A stretch of DNA of 64,000 nt from Ferruginibacter sp. HRS2-29 (GCF_024343615.1 NZ_RJUB01000005.1:78251-142250); one strand, 5' to 3'; numbered from the stretch's first letter, positions 15,116-25,223 are shown. Program-made: numbers and translations. Notes: generated from the sequence alone by a model not told the origin.

Positions 15116-16456
15116 TTAATCCTTCTTTTTCTCAAAGAGCTCTTTTTTATCTACCACCTTCACTTTGTCATCTTCTTTCAATGTCTTGCTCACTATGTCG
15201 TATGGCCCGGTGATTACTTCTTCGCCTGGTTTGAGGCCGCTTGTGATCTCGATGTATTTTGTGTCCTGTATTCCTATCTTCACTTTTACTTTCTTCACTT
15301 TGTTTTCAGCATTTTTTACAAATACCAGGATATCGAGGTCATCCATGGTAGCAGCTCCGCCATCGTTGCCTGTCTTAGGCTTCAGGCTGTCGGGCTTTTC
15401 ACGGGTGGTTACCGCGTTGATCGGTACGCTCAGCACATTCACCTGTGTGCGTGTCTGGATATCTGCATTGGCGCTCATTCCCGGGCGGAAAGGGAAGGTT
15501 CCTTTTCCAAGCAGATCGGTATAACTTTCAGGCAGCAAACGTACATACACTTTATATTGTGTAACATCGGTGCTCGTTCCCGTCAGTGAACTTTGTGCGG
15601 ACGCCCCGTTGTTACTGCTGGCGATCTGTGTTACGATCCCTTTGAACTTACGATCGCTATAGGCATCAATGTTTACAATGGCACTGTCTCCCAGCTTCAC
15701 TTTGGGGATATCGTTTTCGCCCACATCCACGCGTATCTCAATCTTATCCATATCGGCAATACGCAACATTTCTGTTCCCACATTGAAACTGTTGCCCGCT
15801 ACTTTTTCACCTTTTTTCACGCTTAACAAACTTACCACACCATCCATCGGTGCAACGATAGAGGTACGTCCAAGATCGGTATTCGCTTTGGCAAGATTGG
15901 CCTGCGCACTTTGTATGGAAGCCTGGTTGCCTTTCAATCCGGCATTGGCAGCATTATAATTTGCCAGGGCGCTTTTGTAATTCGCATCGGCCACATTAAA
16001 TTCATTCAGGCTTATCACCTTATCGTCGTACAGGCTTTTCTGCATATCGTAGGTACGTTTTGCCTGCTCCATCTGTGCTTTCAGTGCACCCAATGCGGCA
16101 ATCGAATTGGCAGACTGTGCCTGGCTTTGCACAACGCCACTTGCAGCCTGGTTCTTTTGTATATTATATACGTCGGCGTAGATACGCGCCAGCAATTGGC
16201 CTTTTTTTACAGTGTCGCCTTCGGCAACGGTCAGCTCGGTGATCTCACCGGATATATCGGGACTGATTTTCACTTCAATTTCGGGATATATCTTTCCGCT
16301 GGCGTTTACAACTTCAATGATGGTACGGTTCTCCGCTTTTTCAGCCGTAACCTTGATGCCTTCATTCTTGCCAAAAACACCCATCTTGCTCAAGGCGATC
16401 AGGAGCACTACAAGTATCCCAAGAATGATAAGGATCCATTTTGTTGATTTCTTCAT
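15116..16456 (-). CDS. Efflux RND/ABC-type periplasmic adaptor (HlyD/MacA family)
   Basis: A 446-residue membrane-fusion protein: an N-terminal membrane helix (WILIILGILVVLLIALSK), a lipoyl-like half (VNASGKIYPEIEVKISPDI), a coiled-coil hairpin (about 100-190), the second lipoyl half (IVAPMDGVVSLLSVKKGE), and a beta-barrel region. It resembles MacA, which links an inner-membrane pump to TolC. A TolC protein is encoded just upstream, but no MacB-type permease or RND pump is in view, so the inner-membrane partner must be elsewhere. The basic/acidic C-terminal tail is low complexity. Confidence 0.85.
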   Translation of the reverse strand: MKKSTKWILIILGILVVLLIALSKMGVFGKNEGIKVTAEKAENRTIIEVVNASGKIYPEIEVKISPDISGEITELTVAEGDTVKKGQLLARIYADVYNIQKNQAASGVVQSQAQSANSIAALGALKAQMEQAKRTYDMQKSLYDDKVISLNEFNVADANYKSALANYNAANAGLKGNQASIQSAQANLAKANTDLGRTSIVAPMDGVVSLLSVKKGEKVAGNSFNVGTEMLRIADMDKIEIRVDVGENDIPKVKLGDSAIVNIDAYSDRKFKGIVTQIASSNNGASAQSSLTGTSTDVTQYKVYVRLLPESYTDLLGKGTFPFRPGMSANADIQTRTQVNVLSVPINAVTTREKPDSLKPKTGNDGGAATMDDLDILVFVKNAENKVKKVKVKIGIQDTKYIEITSGLKPGEEVITGPYDIVSKTLKEDDKVKVVDKKELFEKKKD

Positions 16457-16525
16457 GGTATAAGTTTAGAGAGTTTGATGGTTTAGAAAGTTTAGGAGGT
16501 TTAGAAGGTTTAGGAGTTTAGTTTA
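16452..16525. repeat. Degenerate GTTTAGA/GTTTAGG tandem words
   Basis: Between the TolC and adaptor genes the sequence repeats GTTTAGA, GTTTGAT, GTTTAGG several times with a period of 8-10 bases. It contains no gene. It resembles other spacer-specific word repeats in this window, and no function is evident. Confidence 0.55.
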
Positions 16526-16572
16526 AGTGAGCACTTCGAAGGTTTACCCCTTCACTATTCACTTTTCACCCA

Positions 16573-18003
16573 TTACAATTTCAATCCCAGCCCTTTATAA
16601 AATTCCAGCACTTTCATTTTAAACACGTAATCAAACTGGTTGAGGGTGTATTCCAGTTTTGCCCTCAGCAGGTTGTTTTGCGTGGTGATGAGGTCATAAG
16701 TATTGAGCATGCCTACATCAAATCTTTTTTGTGCGTAACCGAATGTCTTTTCATTCATGGCTACAGACTTGGCGCTGGCGTTGAATTTTTCCAAAGCGAT
16801 CAGCACAGAGTTGTACGCCGAAAATATATCCTGTTTCAGTTTTTGATTGTCTTGTTCTTTCTGTATCAGCAGGCTTTCCCTGTTGAGTTTGCTGCGTTGG
16901 TAATTGGCACGTAAGGTTCCCCCGCTGAAAATAGGCACACTCAGGTTCAATCCTATCGTTTGGCGGAAGTTGTCATTCAGCTGTGTTCCAAATGCGGCGG
17001 ATCTTACATCCGGTCCGCCTTTCACAAATTCCGGAGTAAGTACCGGATAGTTTGTACCACCTACATTTACCACTGCAGCGCTGTTCTGGTAGCCGGAAAT
17101 AACCACGCCTGGCGTTCGGGAATCAAGGTAGTTGGTACCCAGGTTTCCAAACGCGGATAATGTGGGATACATAGCACCTTTATTGGCTGCAATATTTTTT
17201 TCAGCTGCTTTCAGCTTCAGTTCGTTGTAGCGCTGCAAAGGCATATTCTGAAGTGCCATGGCATACACCATTTCGGGCACAAGGTCGGCAAGGGATTCTA
17301 GCGGGATGCTTTCCACCGGTGGTGTATCCACCTGGAAGTCGGCGGCCGCATCGATGTTCATGTAAGACTTCAACGTAAGAATATTCTGTGTTACCGCCCC
17401 TTTTGCTGTGATGTAGTTTACACTGTCGAGCGCCAGCTGTGCTTCCAGTTGCGTGGCATTGAGTTCAGGCAGTGAGCCGGCTTTCACCAGTTTTAATGTG
17501 TTGGTCAGTTGAGCCTGCGTCTGCTGTATCTGTACCACGGTGATCTTTTGCTGCTCTACCGATAATAAGATCTGCAGGTAAGCATTGGCGGCAGTGAGGG
17601 CTATGTCGTTCTTTACCTTGTCTACATTGGCTTTAGCTGCTTCCACTTCCCATTCATTAGCGGCAATGGTGTTGCGTTTACTGTAAAAATTGAATATGTC
17701 GGCGCTGCTCTGAAGCTGTGTGGAAGAAGTAAAACTCGTTTGCGTAACGCGGCTGAAATCGGTAGGGGACTGATAACTACCATTGTTCAGCGCTCCATTG
17801 GTGCTGAAGATCAGTGAAGGCCAGCGCGACATCTTACTTTGTTTGTAGGTAAGTTCGGCCTGTCTGGTCTGTACATCTGTAAGCCTGACGGTAATATTAT
17901 TTGCCATGGCATAATCCACGATTGTACGCAAATTCCATTTTTGCTGGGCATTGGCAGAGGTACAGGCTGCAGTTAATCCTATAATCAATATTACAATACG
18001 CAT
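16573..18003 (-). CDS. TolC family outer membrane efflux protein
   Basis: An outer-membrane channel of about 476 residues. I place the start at 18003 because MRIVILIIGLTAACTSANAQ is then a clean signal peptide; an upstream in-frame ATG (18042) adds 13 residues that spoil it. Two repeated OEP halves with long helices are visible (QAELTYKQSKMSRWPSL..., LKLKAAEKNIAANKGAMYPTLS...). A TACATTTG word (minus strand, 18014-18007) just upstream resembles the phylum -7 box. Its partner adaptor is the next gene on the strand. It would form the exit duct of an efflux or secretion pump. Confidence 0.85.
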   Translation of the reverse strand: MRIVILIIGLTAACTSANAQQKWNLRTIVDYAMANNITVRLTDVQTRQAELTYKQSKMSRWPSLIFSTNGALNNGSYQSPTDFSRVTQTSFTSSTQLQSSADIFNFYSKRNTIAANEWEVEAAKANVDKVKNDIALTAANAYLQILLSVEQQKITVVQIQQTQAQLTNTLKLVKAGSLPELNATQLEAQLALDSVNYITAKGAVTQNILTLKSYMNIDAAADFQVDTPPVESIPLESLADLVPEMVYAMALQNMPLQRYNELKLKAAEKNIAANKGAMYPTLSAFGNLGTNYLDSRTPGVVISGYQNSAAVVNVGGTNYPVLTPEFVKGGPDVRSAAFGTQLNDNFRQTIGLNLSVPIFSGGTLRANYQRSKLNRESLLIQKEQDNQKLKQDIFSAYNSVLIALEKFNASAKSVAMNEKTFGYAQKRFDVGMLNTYDLITTQNNLLRAKLEYTLNQFDYVFKMKVLEFYKGLGLKL

Positions 18004-18203
18004 GAGCAAATGTATTATTTGTATTGGTAAGTTGTGCCACAAAGTTATGAATGGTAGTATTATCCTGCGATATTATATTTCAAATAAATATAATAAAAAA
18101 AATTTCTCATATCTGTCCGCAGCTTTGATTTTCGGCGACGGATTAGGGAGTATCAACAGAAATCCTATATCTTTATTTTTCAAAACTAACTACCGTATAA
18201 CGC

Positions 18204-20141
18204 ATGAGAACAATTCTTTTGGGAATTGCCTGTATGATGGCAATGCCATGTCTGCAAGCGCAGGACAAACTGGACAATTTTGGTAAGATCACTAAAGCCG
18301 ACCTCGAACTAAAAACCTGCGATTTTGACCCCGATGCATCTGCCTATTGCCTGATAGACCTTGGCGAAGTGTCTTACAACTTCACTCCCGGCGGAGTAAA
18401 TGTAGAGACCAATTTCCGCAAGCGCATCAAGATATTGAAGGAAGATGGCAACAAAAAAGCCGATATCAAGATCCGTTATTACAGCAAGGAAAATTATGAG
18501 GAAGTGACCAATATAGGGGCTTATGTCTATAATCTCGATGATGCCGGAAATATCCTCACCACAAAGCTGGAGAAGAACCTGATCTATGATAAAAAAGTAG
18601 ACAGCCGTTTTTCGGAAGTATCTTTTGCGATACCGGAAGTAAAAGTGGGTAGCGTGATAGAATATAAGTACAGGGTTACCAAAAAGAATGGCGTCAGCGA
18701 TATTGAAGACTGGTATTTCCAATCGGATATTCCTGTACGTTACAGCGCTTACAACCTGAGGGTGCCAGAGTATTTCGATTTTCAATACCAGGTTACCCGC
18801 AGGCAGGAGATCGATATTCATAAATCCAGGCGCCCCGAAGATGGCCAGTGGTTCATCATGCACAATATCCCTCACCTGAAAGAAGAACCCTATATGAGCG
18901 GTTTCAGGGATTACCTGCAACGGGTAGATTTTCAATTATCTACCATCACCCCGCCAAACAGTATGACGATCGATTTCAGGAGTACCTGGAAAAAACTCGG
19001 TGAAGACCTTCTCGAGAGAGAATGGTTTGGGCTGCAGTTCAAAAAGAACATCTCCGGCACCGGGGCACCTTTGAAAGCGTTGCTGGCCAATGCCCGTACA
19101 CAAAAACAAAAGATAGATGCGGTCTATAAATTCGTTCAGACAAACATGAGCTGGAATGGTCACAACTCATACGGATCTCTCGATGGGGTAAAGGATGCGT
19201 GGGATAAAAAAAGCGGCAGTACTGGCGATATCAACCTGATATTGCTGAACCTTTTGCTGGATAATAAGATCAAGGCTTACCCGATTCTGATCAGCACCCG
19301 CGACAACGGAAGAATAAATCCTCTGCTGCCGTTCCTCGATCAGTTCAATGGCGTGTATGTATATGCAGAGCCGGGAGATGGCATGCAGCCGATGGTGATG
19401 AATGCCGCGGATAAATACAACCCGTCGGATATGTACCCTTACGATGTGCAGTTGACCTCTGCCCTGGTGGTTGGAAAAGATATCACCCAGATAGTATCGA
19501 TTGAAGATCCGTCGAAGAAGCTGAAACACGTGGTGAATCTTTTTATGCAGATAGACGAAGCTGGCAAGATCGAAGGGAATGCTACAGTAAACAGTTTTGA
19601 ATATGGTAAAAATATCCGCAGGAAAACCTATGATGATAATAACCTGGGGAAATTCTTTGCAGATAACGAAGGCATCAAAATAACGGTGGATTCTATGGAA
19701 GTGCAAAATCAGCAGAAAGACAGCCTTCCACTTCTGCAAAAAGTTTATTTCTCGGGCAACATACAGCAGTCCGGCGAATACGGGTTCATTCCGTACAATC
19801 TTTTCACCGGGCTGGCAAAAAATCCTTTTGTTGCGGAAGAGCGTTCTTCCGACATCGATTTCGGATTCAACCAGTCGTTCACGATCATCGGTAATTACAC
19901 CATCCCGGTTGATTTTGAATATGAAGAATTACCCAAGAATATCCGTATGATATTGCCGGATAGCAGCATCATGATGACGAGGCTGATCCAGAAAAATGAC
20001 AACATTTTAAACTTTAAAGTGACCATCGATTTTCAGCGTTCTGTTTATACCGCGGAAGAATACCCGGATGTAAAGGAAGTGTACAAAAGGATCTTCGCAT
20101 TCCTCAACGAACATGTGGTGATCAAAAAGAAGAAAAAATAA
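18204..20141 (+). CDS. DUF3857 / transglutaminase-fold protein lacking the catalytic Cys
   Basis: A 645-residue secreted protein: signal peptide (LGIACMMAMPCLQAQ), a DUF3857 domain (about 60-240), then a transglutaminase-like core (about 285-400). Where active members have a Cys (GDC in its neighbour) this one reads KKSGSTGDINLILLN, so the nucleophile seems to be absent. A C-terminal beta domain follows. A TATCTTTA word at 18168-18175 may be the -7 element. It is followed after 21 bases by a paralogue with an intact triad, suggesting a working pair in the periplasm or at the surface. The function of the family is unknown. Confidence 0.8.
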   Translation: MRTILLGIACMMAMPCLQAQDKLDNFGKITKADLELKTCDFDPDASAYCLIDLGEVSYNFTPGGVNVETNFRKRIKILKEDGNKKADIKIRYYSKENYEEVTNIGAYVYNLDDAGNILTTKLEKNLIYDKKVDSRFSEVSFAIPEVKVGSVIEYKYRVTKKNGVSDIEDWYFQSDIPVRYSAYNLRVPEYFDFQYQVTRRQEIDIHKSRRPEDGQWFIMHNIPHLKEEPYMSGFRDYLQRVDFQLSTITPPNSMTIDFRSTWKKLGEDLLEREWFGLQFKKNISGTGAPLKALLANARTQKQKIDAVYKFVQTNMSWNGHNSYGSLDGVKDAWDKKSGSTGDINLILLNLLLDNKIKAYPILISTRDNGRINPLLPFLDQFNGVYVYAEPGDGMQPMVMNAADKYNPSDMYPYDVQLTSALVVGKDITQIVSIEDPSKKLKHVVNLFMQIDEAGKIEGNATVNSFEYGKNIRRKTYDDNNLGKFFADNEGIKITVDSMEVQNQQKDSLPLLQKVYFSGNIQQSGEYGFIPYNLFTGLAKNPFVAEERSSDIDFGFNQSFTIIGNYTIPVDFEYEELPKNIRMILPDSSIMMTRLIQKNDNILNFKVTIDFQRSVYTAEEYPDVKEVYKRIFAFLNEHVVIKKKKK

Positions 20142-20162
20142 TTTAACCGATAAAATCCTGGC

Positions 20163-22064
20163 ATGAGATCGAATATCCTTTTAAGCGGCCTGCTGCTGCT
20201 CTCCGGAGCCGCCAATGCCCAGTTTGGTTCCTATAGTGCTTTCACGATTCCCGATTCGCTGCGCAAAGATGCAGACGCGGTGATCAGGGAAGACTATAGA
20301 AAATTCAAAGTGAAAAGCATTGACAATGCGTCCATGGAAGTGCATACCGTTGTGACGATCTTCAACGAGAATGCCAGCGAGCACCAGACATTTTATGAAT
20401 GGTCCGATAAATTTCACGTGCTCGACGATGCTGAAGTAAAAGTCTACAATGCCATGGGCAAAGAACTCAATAAGTACAGCAAAAAAGAAATGCGTACGGT
20501 GGCTTATGGCGATGGATTGGTAGAAGATGGCAAGCTTACATATTTTACCGTAACTGCACCGGTTTATCCAATCACAATCGAACAGACTTATACCATCAAG
20601 TTCAAAGGCCTGCTGGATTACCCGGACAATTCCATATTGAGCCCCGGGGTAGCCACCGAACATTTTTTATACAGCGTGGAAGTGCCTACAGAACTGGGCT
20701 TGCGTTATAAAGTTTTGAACTACACAGCCGCTCCTGTCAAAGAAGTGCAAAAGGATATTTCGCTTTATACATGGGATATCAAAAATCTGAAAGCTATCAA
20801 GCGTGAAGCCAATAGCGGGCCAACAGACCGTTATTATCCCATCATCCGTGTGGCGCCCAACAAGTTCAGCATGGCGGGTTATGATGGCGATATGACAAGC
20901 TGGAAAAATTTTGGCCAGTGGTCTTACAACCTGATCGGTAAGGATAACCAGTTGTCGGAAAAATCTGCCGCTATCATCCGCGACCTGGTAAAGAATGCCA
21001 CAAGCGATGAAGAAAAAATGCGCATACTCTACCGTTACATGCAGCGGAATATGCGTTACGTAAGCATACAGCTCGGCATCGGTGGGTGGAAACCTTTCAG
21101 TGCAGATTTTGTTCAGGAAAAAAAATACGGCGATTGCAAGGCATTGAGTAATTACATGCAGGCCGCTTTGCAAACAGTGGGTATAAAAAGTTATTATGCC
21201 ATCATCAACGCAGATGCGAATGCCACACCTGCCATGGAAGATTTTCCTTCGAGCCCTTTCAATCATGCTATTTTATGCGTTCCGCAAAAGAACGACACCA
21301 TCTGGCTGGAATGTACCAGCAACACAGCTGATTTTGGCGTGCTGGGAGATTTTACCGAAAACAGGAAAGCCTTGCTGGTAACGGAAAACGGTGGTGTGCT
21401 GGTGTCTACACCGGCCAGCCGTCCTTCGGCCAATATATTTTCGAGCCATACCGATGTGGAAGTTTCAGAAGACGGATCGGGTAGCCTCGCTACCATATTG
21501 AAAGGTTCGGGAGAATTCAAGCAGGAACAACTGCATTACCTCCATCAGAAAAGTGCGGATGAAATGCGCAAATATTTTATCAAAGACCTGGATTGGAAAA
21601 CACCCGATCGCTCGGAGATCACCGCTGGTAACCGCGAAGAAACCCCGTACATCACTACCGCTAAAATGCAGTACAACCAGTTCTATATTTTTAAGGCGGG
21701 AAGTAAAATGTTTTTGCCGACGAGGGTATATAATTTCTTTGATGAAACCATCAATGATAATACAAAACGCAAACAGGATTATTTCTTTTCTTTTCCTTAT
21801 ACAAAAACGGATACGGTAAGTTTTGCATTACCCAAAGGATACCTTGTTGAAGAATTGCCGAAAGGAAAGTCTATCAGCAACGGTTTTGCGAAATATAATT
21901 CCCGGTACGAATGGGATAAAGTTACCGGAAAAGTAACGGTGTATGCCAGCATCGAGATCATCAAGCACCTGGTAGAAGCCAAAGACTACGAGCGGTTGAT
22001 GAATTTCAAAAAAGAAGTGGACGACGATATCAGCCAGAAAATAGTAGTGAAAAAAGAAGGATGA
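20163..22064 (+). CDS. DUF3857 / transglutaminase-like protein with intact triad
   Basis: A 633-residue secreted paralogue of the preceding gene. Signal peptide NILLSGLLLLSGAANAQ, a DUF3857 domain (about 45-230), then a transglutaminase-like domain with Cys in YGDCKALSNYM, His in SPFNHAILCV and Asp/Glu in the WLECTSNTADFG stretch. The C-terminal part is a beta-rich DUF3858-like domain. Transglutaminase-fold proteins of this kind may act as proteases or cross-linkers; nothing in the sequence decides which. It is only 21 bases behind the upstream paralogue, so the two are probably co-transcribed. Confidence 0.85.
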   Translation: MRSNILLSGLLLLSGAANAQFGSYSAFTIPDSLRKDADAVIREDYRKFKVKSIDNASMEVHTVVTIFNENASEHQTFYEWSDKFHVLDDAEVKVYNAMGKELNKYSKKEMRTVAYGDGLVEDGKLTYFTVTAPVYPITIEQTYTIKFKGLLDYPDNSILSPGVATEHFLYSVEVPTELGLRYKVLNYTAAPVKEVQKDISLYTWDIKNLKAIKREANSGPTDRYYPIIRVAPNKFSMAGYDGDMTSWKNFGQWSYNLIGKDNQLSEKSAAIIRDLVKNATSDEEKMRILYRYMQRNMRYVSIQLGIGGWKPFSADFVQEKKYGDCKALSNYMQAALQTVGIKSYYAIINADANATPAMEDFPSSPFNHAILCVPQKNDTIWLECTSNTADFGVLGDFTENRKALLVTENGGVLVSTPASRPSANIFSSHTDVEVSEDGSGSLATILKGSGEFKQEQLHYLHQKSADEMRKYFIKDLDWKTPDRSEITAGNREETPYITTAKMQYNQFYIFKAGSKMFLPTRVYNFFDETINDNTKRKQDYFFSFPYTKTDTVSFALPKGYLVEELPKGKSISNGFAKYNSRYEWDKVTGKVTVYASIEIIKHLVEAKDYERLMNFKKEVDDDISQKIVVKKEG

Positions 22065-22211
22065 TAGGGGGTGCGGGTGACGGGTTGTGGGTTTATTTAA
22101 TGGGAGCGAAGCATTCTCTGCGAGACTCTGTTTTCTCCCGTACTCTGCGGTAAATGAAACCTTCTTTCACACATTGTAACTCAATAAAAATCCCGGAGTT
22201 TTTCAAACAGC

Positions 22212-22244
22212 AAACCCCGGAGGTTTTTAAAACCTCCGGGGTTT
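22212..22244. terminator. Bidirectional terminator between convergent genes
   Basis: AAACCCCGGAGGTTTT (22212-22227) and AAAACCTCCGGGGTTT (22229-22244) form a perfect palindrome with A and T tracts on both flanks. It lies between the DUF3857 gene (+) and the PLP-enzyme gene (-) and can stop transcripts from both. A partial copy (CCCGGAGTTTTT) lies at 22192-22203. Confidence 0.85.
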
Positions 22245-22253
22245 ATAAAAACA

Positions 22254-23423
22254 TCAACTGTTATTCATTGAGTCAAAACCTCTTTCAAGATCTTTTATCA
22301 GGTAGTCTGCATCTTCCAGCCCCACGTATAGGCGCAACATCCTATGATCGGGGTTTTCTGCTTTAAAAAAAGAGCGTTGCATTCCCGAACATTTTGGAAT
22401 GATCAGGCTTTCGTGCCCGCCCCAACTCACCGCCATTAAGATGTGCCGCAGGTTTTCGCAAAATCTTTCTACCTGCAATACGTTATCGGCTTTGATCACA
22501 AAAGTGAGCAATCCACATACGCCGTTCATTTGTTTTTTCGCCAGTTCCAGCTGCGGAAAATCTTCATCAAAAGGAAAGATCACTGATTCTACCTGTGGAT
22601 GCTTTTTTAAAAATGAAAGAACGGTATGGGTAGTTTTGGTGATATGCTCCAGCCTCACCGGCAATGTGCGGAGCCCGCGGATGAGCAGCCATGCATTGAA
22701 AGGCTGTATACCGCTGCCGATGTTCATGTATTCGCTGTTGAATATCTTGGTAATCATTTCTTTCCTGCCACTGAGCACGCCCGCTACCACATCGCTGTGA
22801 CCGCTGATATACTTTGTGGCGGATTGCAGCACAAGGTCTATTCCCATTTCAACCGGGCGCTGATAAATGGGTGTACAATAACTATTGTCGCAAATGGTGA
22901 TGATGTTTTTTGATCTGGCCAGTTCTGCCACGGCGCTCAGATCCTGCAACGCATAATCCCAGCTGTTGGGGCTTTCGAGATAGATCACGGTGGTATTTGG
23001 CAATATCGCCCGCTCAAAATTTTCGATCTCACGGCCATCGATATACGAAGTTGTTACGCCAAAGCGGGGCAATATCACGTTGAACATTTTTTGCGCCCAC
23101 GCATAAGGTTTGTCTACACTCACAATATGATCGCCGGCTTTTACATTGGCCAGCACGGCCGCAAAAATGGCTGCAACGCCACTGTTGAACACCAGGCAAT
23201 CTTCGGCGGCATCCAATGCTGCCAGCTTTTTTCGCAGGATATCCACCGTAGGGTTCAGTCCGCGGCTGTACAAAAAAGCAGAATATTCATCGGCAAAAGC
23301 CTGTCGCATGTCGTTCACTTTTTTGAAAGCAAAATTGCTGCTCTGCATAATCGGCGGTGCAACGGCATTGAAGTAATTTTCGCGGTCCTCCGCCAGTTCG
23401 TTGATGATGTATGAAATGTCCAT
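22254..23423 (-). CDS. PLP-dependent Cys/Met-metabolism enzyme (trans-sulfuration type)
   Basis: A 389-residue fold-type I PLP enzyme of the cystathionine gamma-synthase/lyase group. The Schiff-base lysine is in LQSATKYISGHSDVVAG, the phosphate-binding region is FNSGVAAIFAAV, and YLESPNSWDY precedes CDNSYCTPIYQRP, where the Asp pairs with the PLP ring nitrogen. The exact reaction (gamma-synthase, gamma- or beta-lyase) cannot be read off. The sequence EYSAFLYSRGLNPT matches the usual 'Y.R..NPT' motif. It heads away from the permease/VOC pair, 14 bases behind the VOC stop, so the three may form one operon concerned with amino acids. Confidence 0.85.
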   Translation of the reverse strand: MDISYIINELAEDRENYFNAVAPPIMQSSNFAFKKVNDMRQAFADEYSAFLYSRGLNPTVDILRKKLAALDAAEDCLVFNSGVAAIFAAVLANVKAGDHIVSVDKPYAWAQKMFNVILPRFGVTTSYIDGREIENFERAILPNTTVIYLESPNSWDYALQDLSAVAELARSKNIITICDNSYCTPIYQRPVEMGIDLVLQSATKYISGHSDVVAGVLSGRKEMITKIFNSEYMNIGSGIQPFNAWLLIRGLRTLPVRLEHITKTTHTVLSFLKKHPQVESVIFPFDEDFPQLELAKKQMNGVCGLLTFVIKADNVLQVERFCENLRHILMAVSWGGHESLIIPKCSGMQRSFFKAENPDHRMLRLYVGLEDADYLIKDLERGFDSMNNS

Positions 23424-23437
23424 GATGAAATGAAAGA

Positions 23438-23785
23438 TTAAGCGCCTGCAATGAGGCCAATGAAATTACCAAACGGGTCGGCAATGATTGCCACTTCTAT
23501 AGGTCCGCCGACATTGGTGATGGGCGACGCCAGTTGGCCACCGAGCGCCAAGGATTTTTCTACCGCCTGGTGTATATCCGCTACCGCCCAGTAAGCCGTA
23601 CTCTGGTTGCCGGGTGTGGTGTTTTCCATATCCGGGTCGAGCCCGAGTTCGGAGCCGCCGATATTGAACCCGACATAAAATGGTTCATCAAAATAGGGTT
23701 CAGCACCTGCCAATGCCGTATACCACTCTTTTGCTTTTTGCAGATCGGCGACTTTATAAATTACCGTTCTCAGTTTCTGTAACAT
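23438..23785 (-). CDS. VOC (glyoxalase/bleomycin-resistance) superfamily protein
   Basis: A 115-residue single-module VOC protein. It opens with LRTVIYKVADLQKAKEWY, the standard first strand/helix, and ends IADPFGNFIGLIAG, the last strand with the typical DP.GN motif. The N-terminal metal His is not obvious, so it may bind rather than turn over its ligand. Its start overlaps the end of the upstream permease by 32 bases, which implies translational coupling. Substrate unknown. Confidence 0.8.
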   Translation of the reverse strand: MLQKLRTVIYKVADLQKAKEWYTALAGAEPYFDEPFYVGFNIGGSELGLDPDMENTTPGNQSTAYWAVADIHQAVEKSLALGGQLASPITNVGGPIEVAIIADPFGNFIGLIAGA

Positions 23786-25112
23786 TCTGTAATTGTTTTT
23801 TTCTGTGAAATAAAAAATAGATCAGTATGAATGCGATCAGCACTATGAGCCCGGTGAGTGCTGCTGTGGGGTCTGCTACCGCAATGCTGTAGCCTACAAA
23901 AATATATGCGAGCATGAAGATGATGGGTAGCAACGGAAACAATTTCATCTTATAGATACCGGTGTTGTCCAGGGCTTTCGTTTTTTTGCGGAACCAGAAT
24001 ATTGTGGCGCTGCTGAGCACCATCCCGAAACAATCGAGGAAGATGCTGAACGTGAGTATGCGCTCAAATTGCTGCGAAAAGAAAAGGATGATGATGCAGA
24101 TGATGGCGAAGGTAGTAAGTGAAAATGTGAGCACATCGGTCTTTGGGTTTTGCTGCGCAAAAACTTTCGGTAAGCCACCGTCATCGCCCATGGCATACAT
24201 CACTCTCGGATTGCTGAGCAACAATCCATTTACATAAGCCAGCACGCCCAGAAATAAAAAGCCTGAAAAGATAGTGGCGCCGGTCTTTCCGAAGATCTTA
24301 TCGACGACCACATAGGCGATCTCACGTTCCCCCTTCATCTGTTGAAACCCTATTAGTTTATAATAGCTGAGATTGACCAAAAGATATACCGCGATGATGA
24401 TAATGATGCCGATGAAAATGCCCCGCGGGATATTTTTGGAAGGCTGTTTTACTTCGTTGCCAAAGTTGATGGTCTGCTGGTAACCGCCATAGGTAAAGGA
24501 TACAGCGATCAGGCTTACACCCAGGCTCTTCACCCAATCGCTCCAGGTAAAAGCGGAATCAACCGGCGCTACATCCGTTTGCACCGCATATTTCTCCGGA
24601 AAGAATAAAGCCACAATCAATAAAAGCAACATGCCGATCTTGATCAGCATAAGCACATTTTGTGTTTTCGAGCTCATTTTCAACCCCATCAGGTTGATGA
24701 TATAAAACAGCACGATAGCGCCGCAGCTGACCAATGCTTTGTGGATGTCGCTGAAATTTCCCGGAAATAATTTCAGGAGATAACCGCTGCCGATCAGCGC
24801 TACGCCGCTCAGGCTTGCGGCATTACTCACCAGGATGATGCAGTTGATGGCAAACGCGATGCTGGGATGATAAGCTTTTGCAAACACTTTGTAATAGCCG
24901 CCCGTAACGGGATAGCGGCTGCCGATCTCCGCATAGGTGAGTGCGCCACACAATGCTACTAACCCGCCGATGATCCATGCATTGAAATAAACGGAAGGGT
25001 CTATCGCGTCTTTTGCGCTGGTAGCCGCCGTGCGAAAAATGCCCATGCCAATTACCAGTCCGATCACGATCATAGTGAAAGAAAAAAGGTTGAGCCGGTT
25101 TTTTGTTTGCAT
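23754..25112 (-). CDS. APC-family amino acid permease
   Basis: A 452-residue, twelve-helix transporter. The first helix contains VIGLVIGMGIFRTA, the family's GxG substrate-binding break, and helix 6 contains VSFTYGGYQQTINFGNEVKQP, the usual amphipathic region after which PxxNIPRGI follows. It ends with a basic tail. It should exchange or import amino acids at the inner membrane. It is the first gene of the minus-strand group with the VOC protein and the PLP enzyme, fitting uptake followed by conversion. Confidence 0.85.
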   Translation of the reverse strand: MQTKNRLNLFSFTMIVIGLVIGMGIFRTAATSAKDAIDPSVYFNAWIIGGLVALCGALTYAEIGSRYPVTGGYYKVFAKAYHPSIAFAINCIILVSNAASLSGVALIGSGYLLKLFPGNFSDIHKALVSCGAIVLFYIINLMGLKMSSKTQNVLMLIKIGMLLLLIVALFFPEKYAVQTDVAPVDSAFTWSDWVKSLGVSLIAVSFTYGGYQQTINFGNEVKQPSKNIPRGIFIGIIIIIAVYLLVNLSYYKLIGFQQMKGEREIAYVVVDKIFGKTGATIFSGFLFLGVLAYVNGLLLSNPRVMYAMGDDGGLPKVFAQQNPKTDVLTFSLTTFAIICIIILFFSQQFERILTFSIFLDCFGMVLSSATIFWFRKKTKALDNTGIYKMKLFPLLPIIFMLAYIFVGYSIAVADPTAALTGLIVLIAFILIYFLFHRKKQLQNVTETENGNL

Positions 25113-25215
25113 AATGAAAAGATACGAAGCAATTTATAATGGATAATTAAATAATGAGTATATCGGGCGCTGTAGATTTCTACTATTATCCATTATTTAA
25201 TTATCCATTATCCAT

Positions 25216-25223
25216 TATCTTTG
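25216..25223 (+). promoter_or_regulatory. TATCTTTG -7 element
   Basis: A perfect TAnnTTTG match six bases ahead of the ATG at 25229. A clear TTTG -33 box is missing; the upstream bases are copies of ATTATCCATT. With so short a distance the leader would be only a few bases or absent. Confidence 0.4.
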
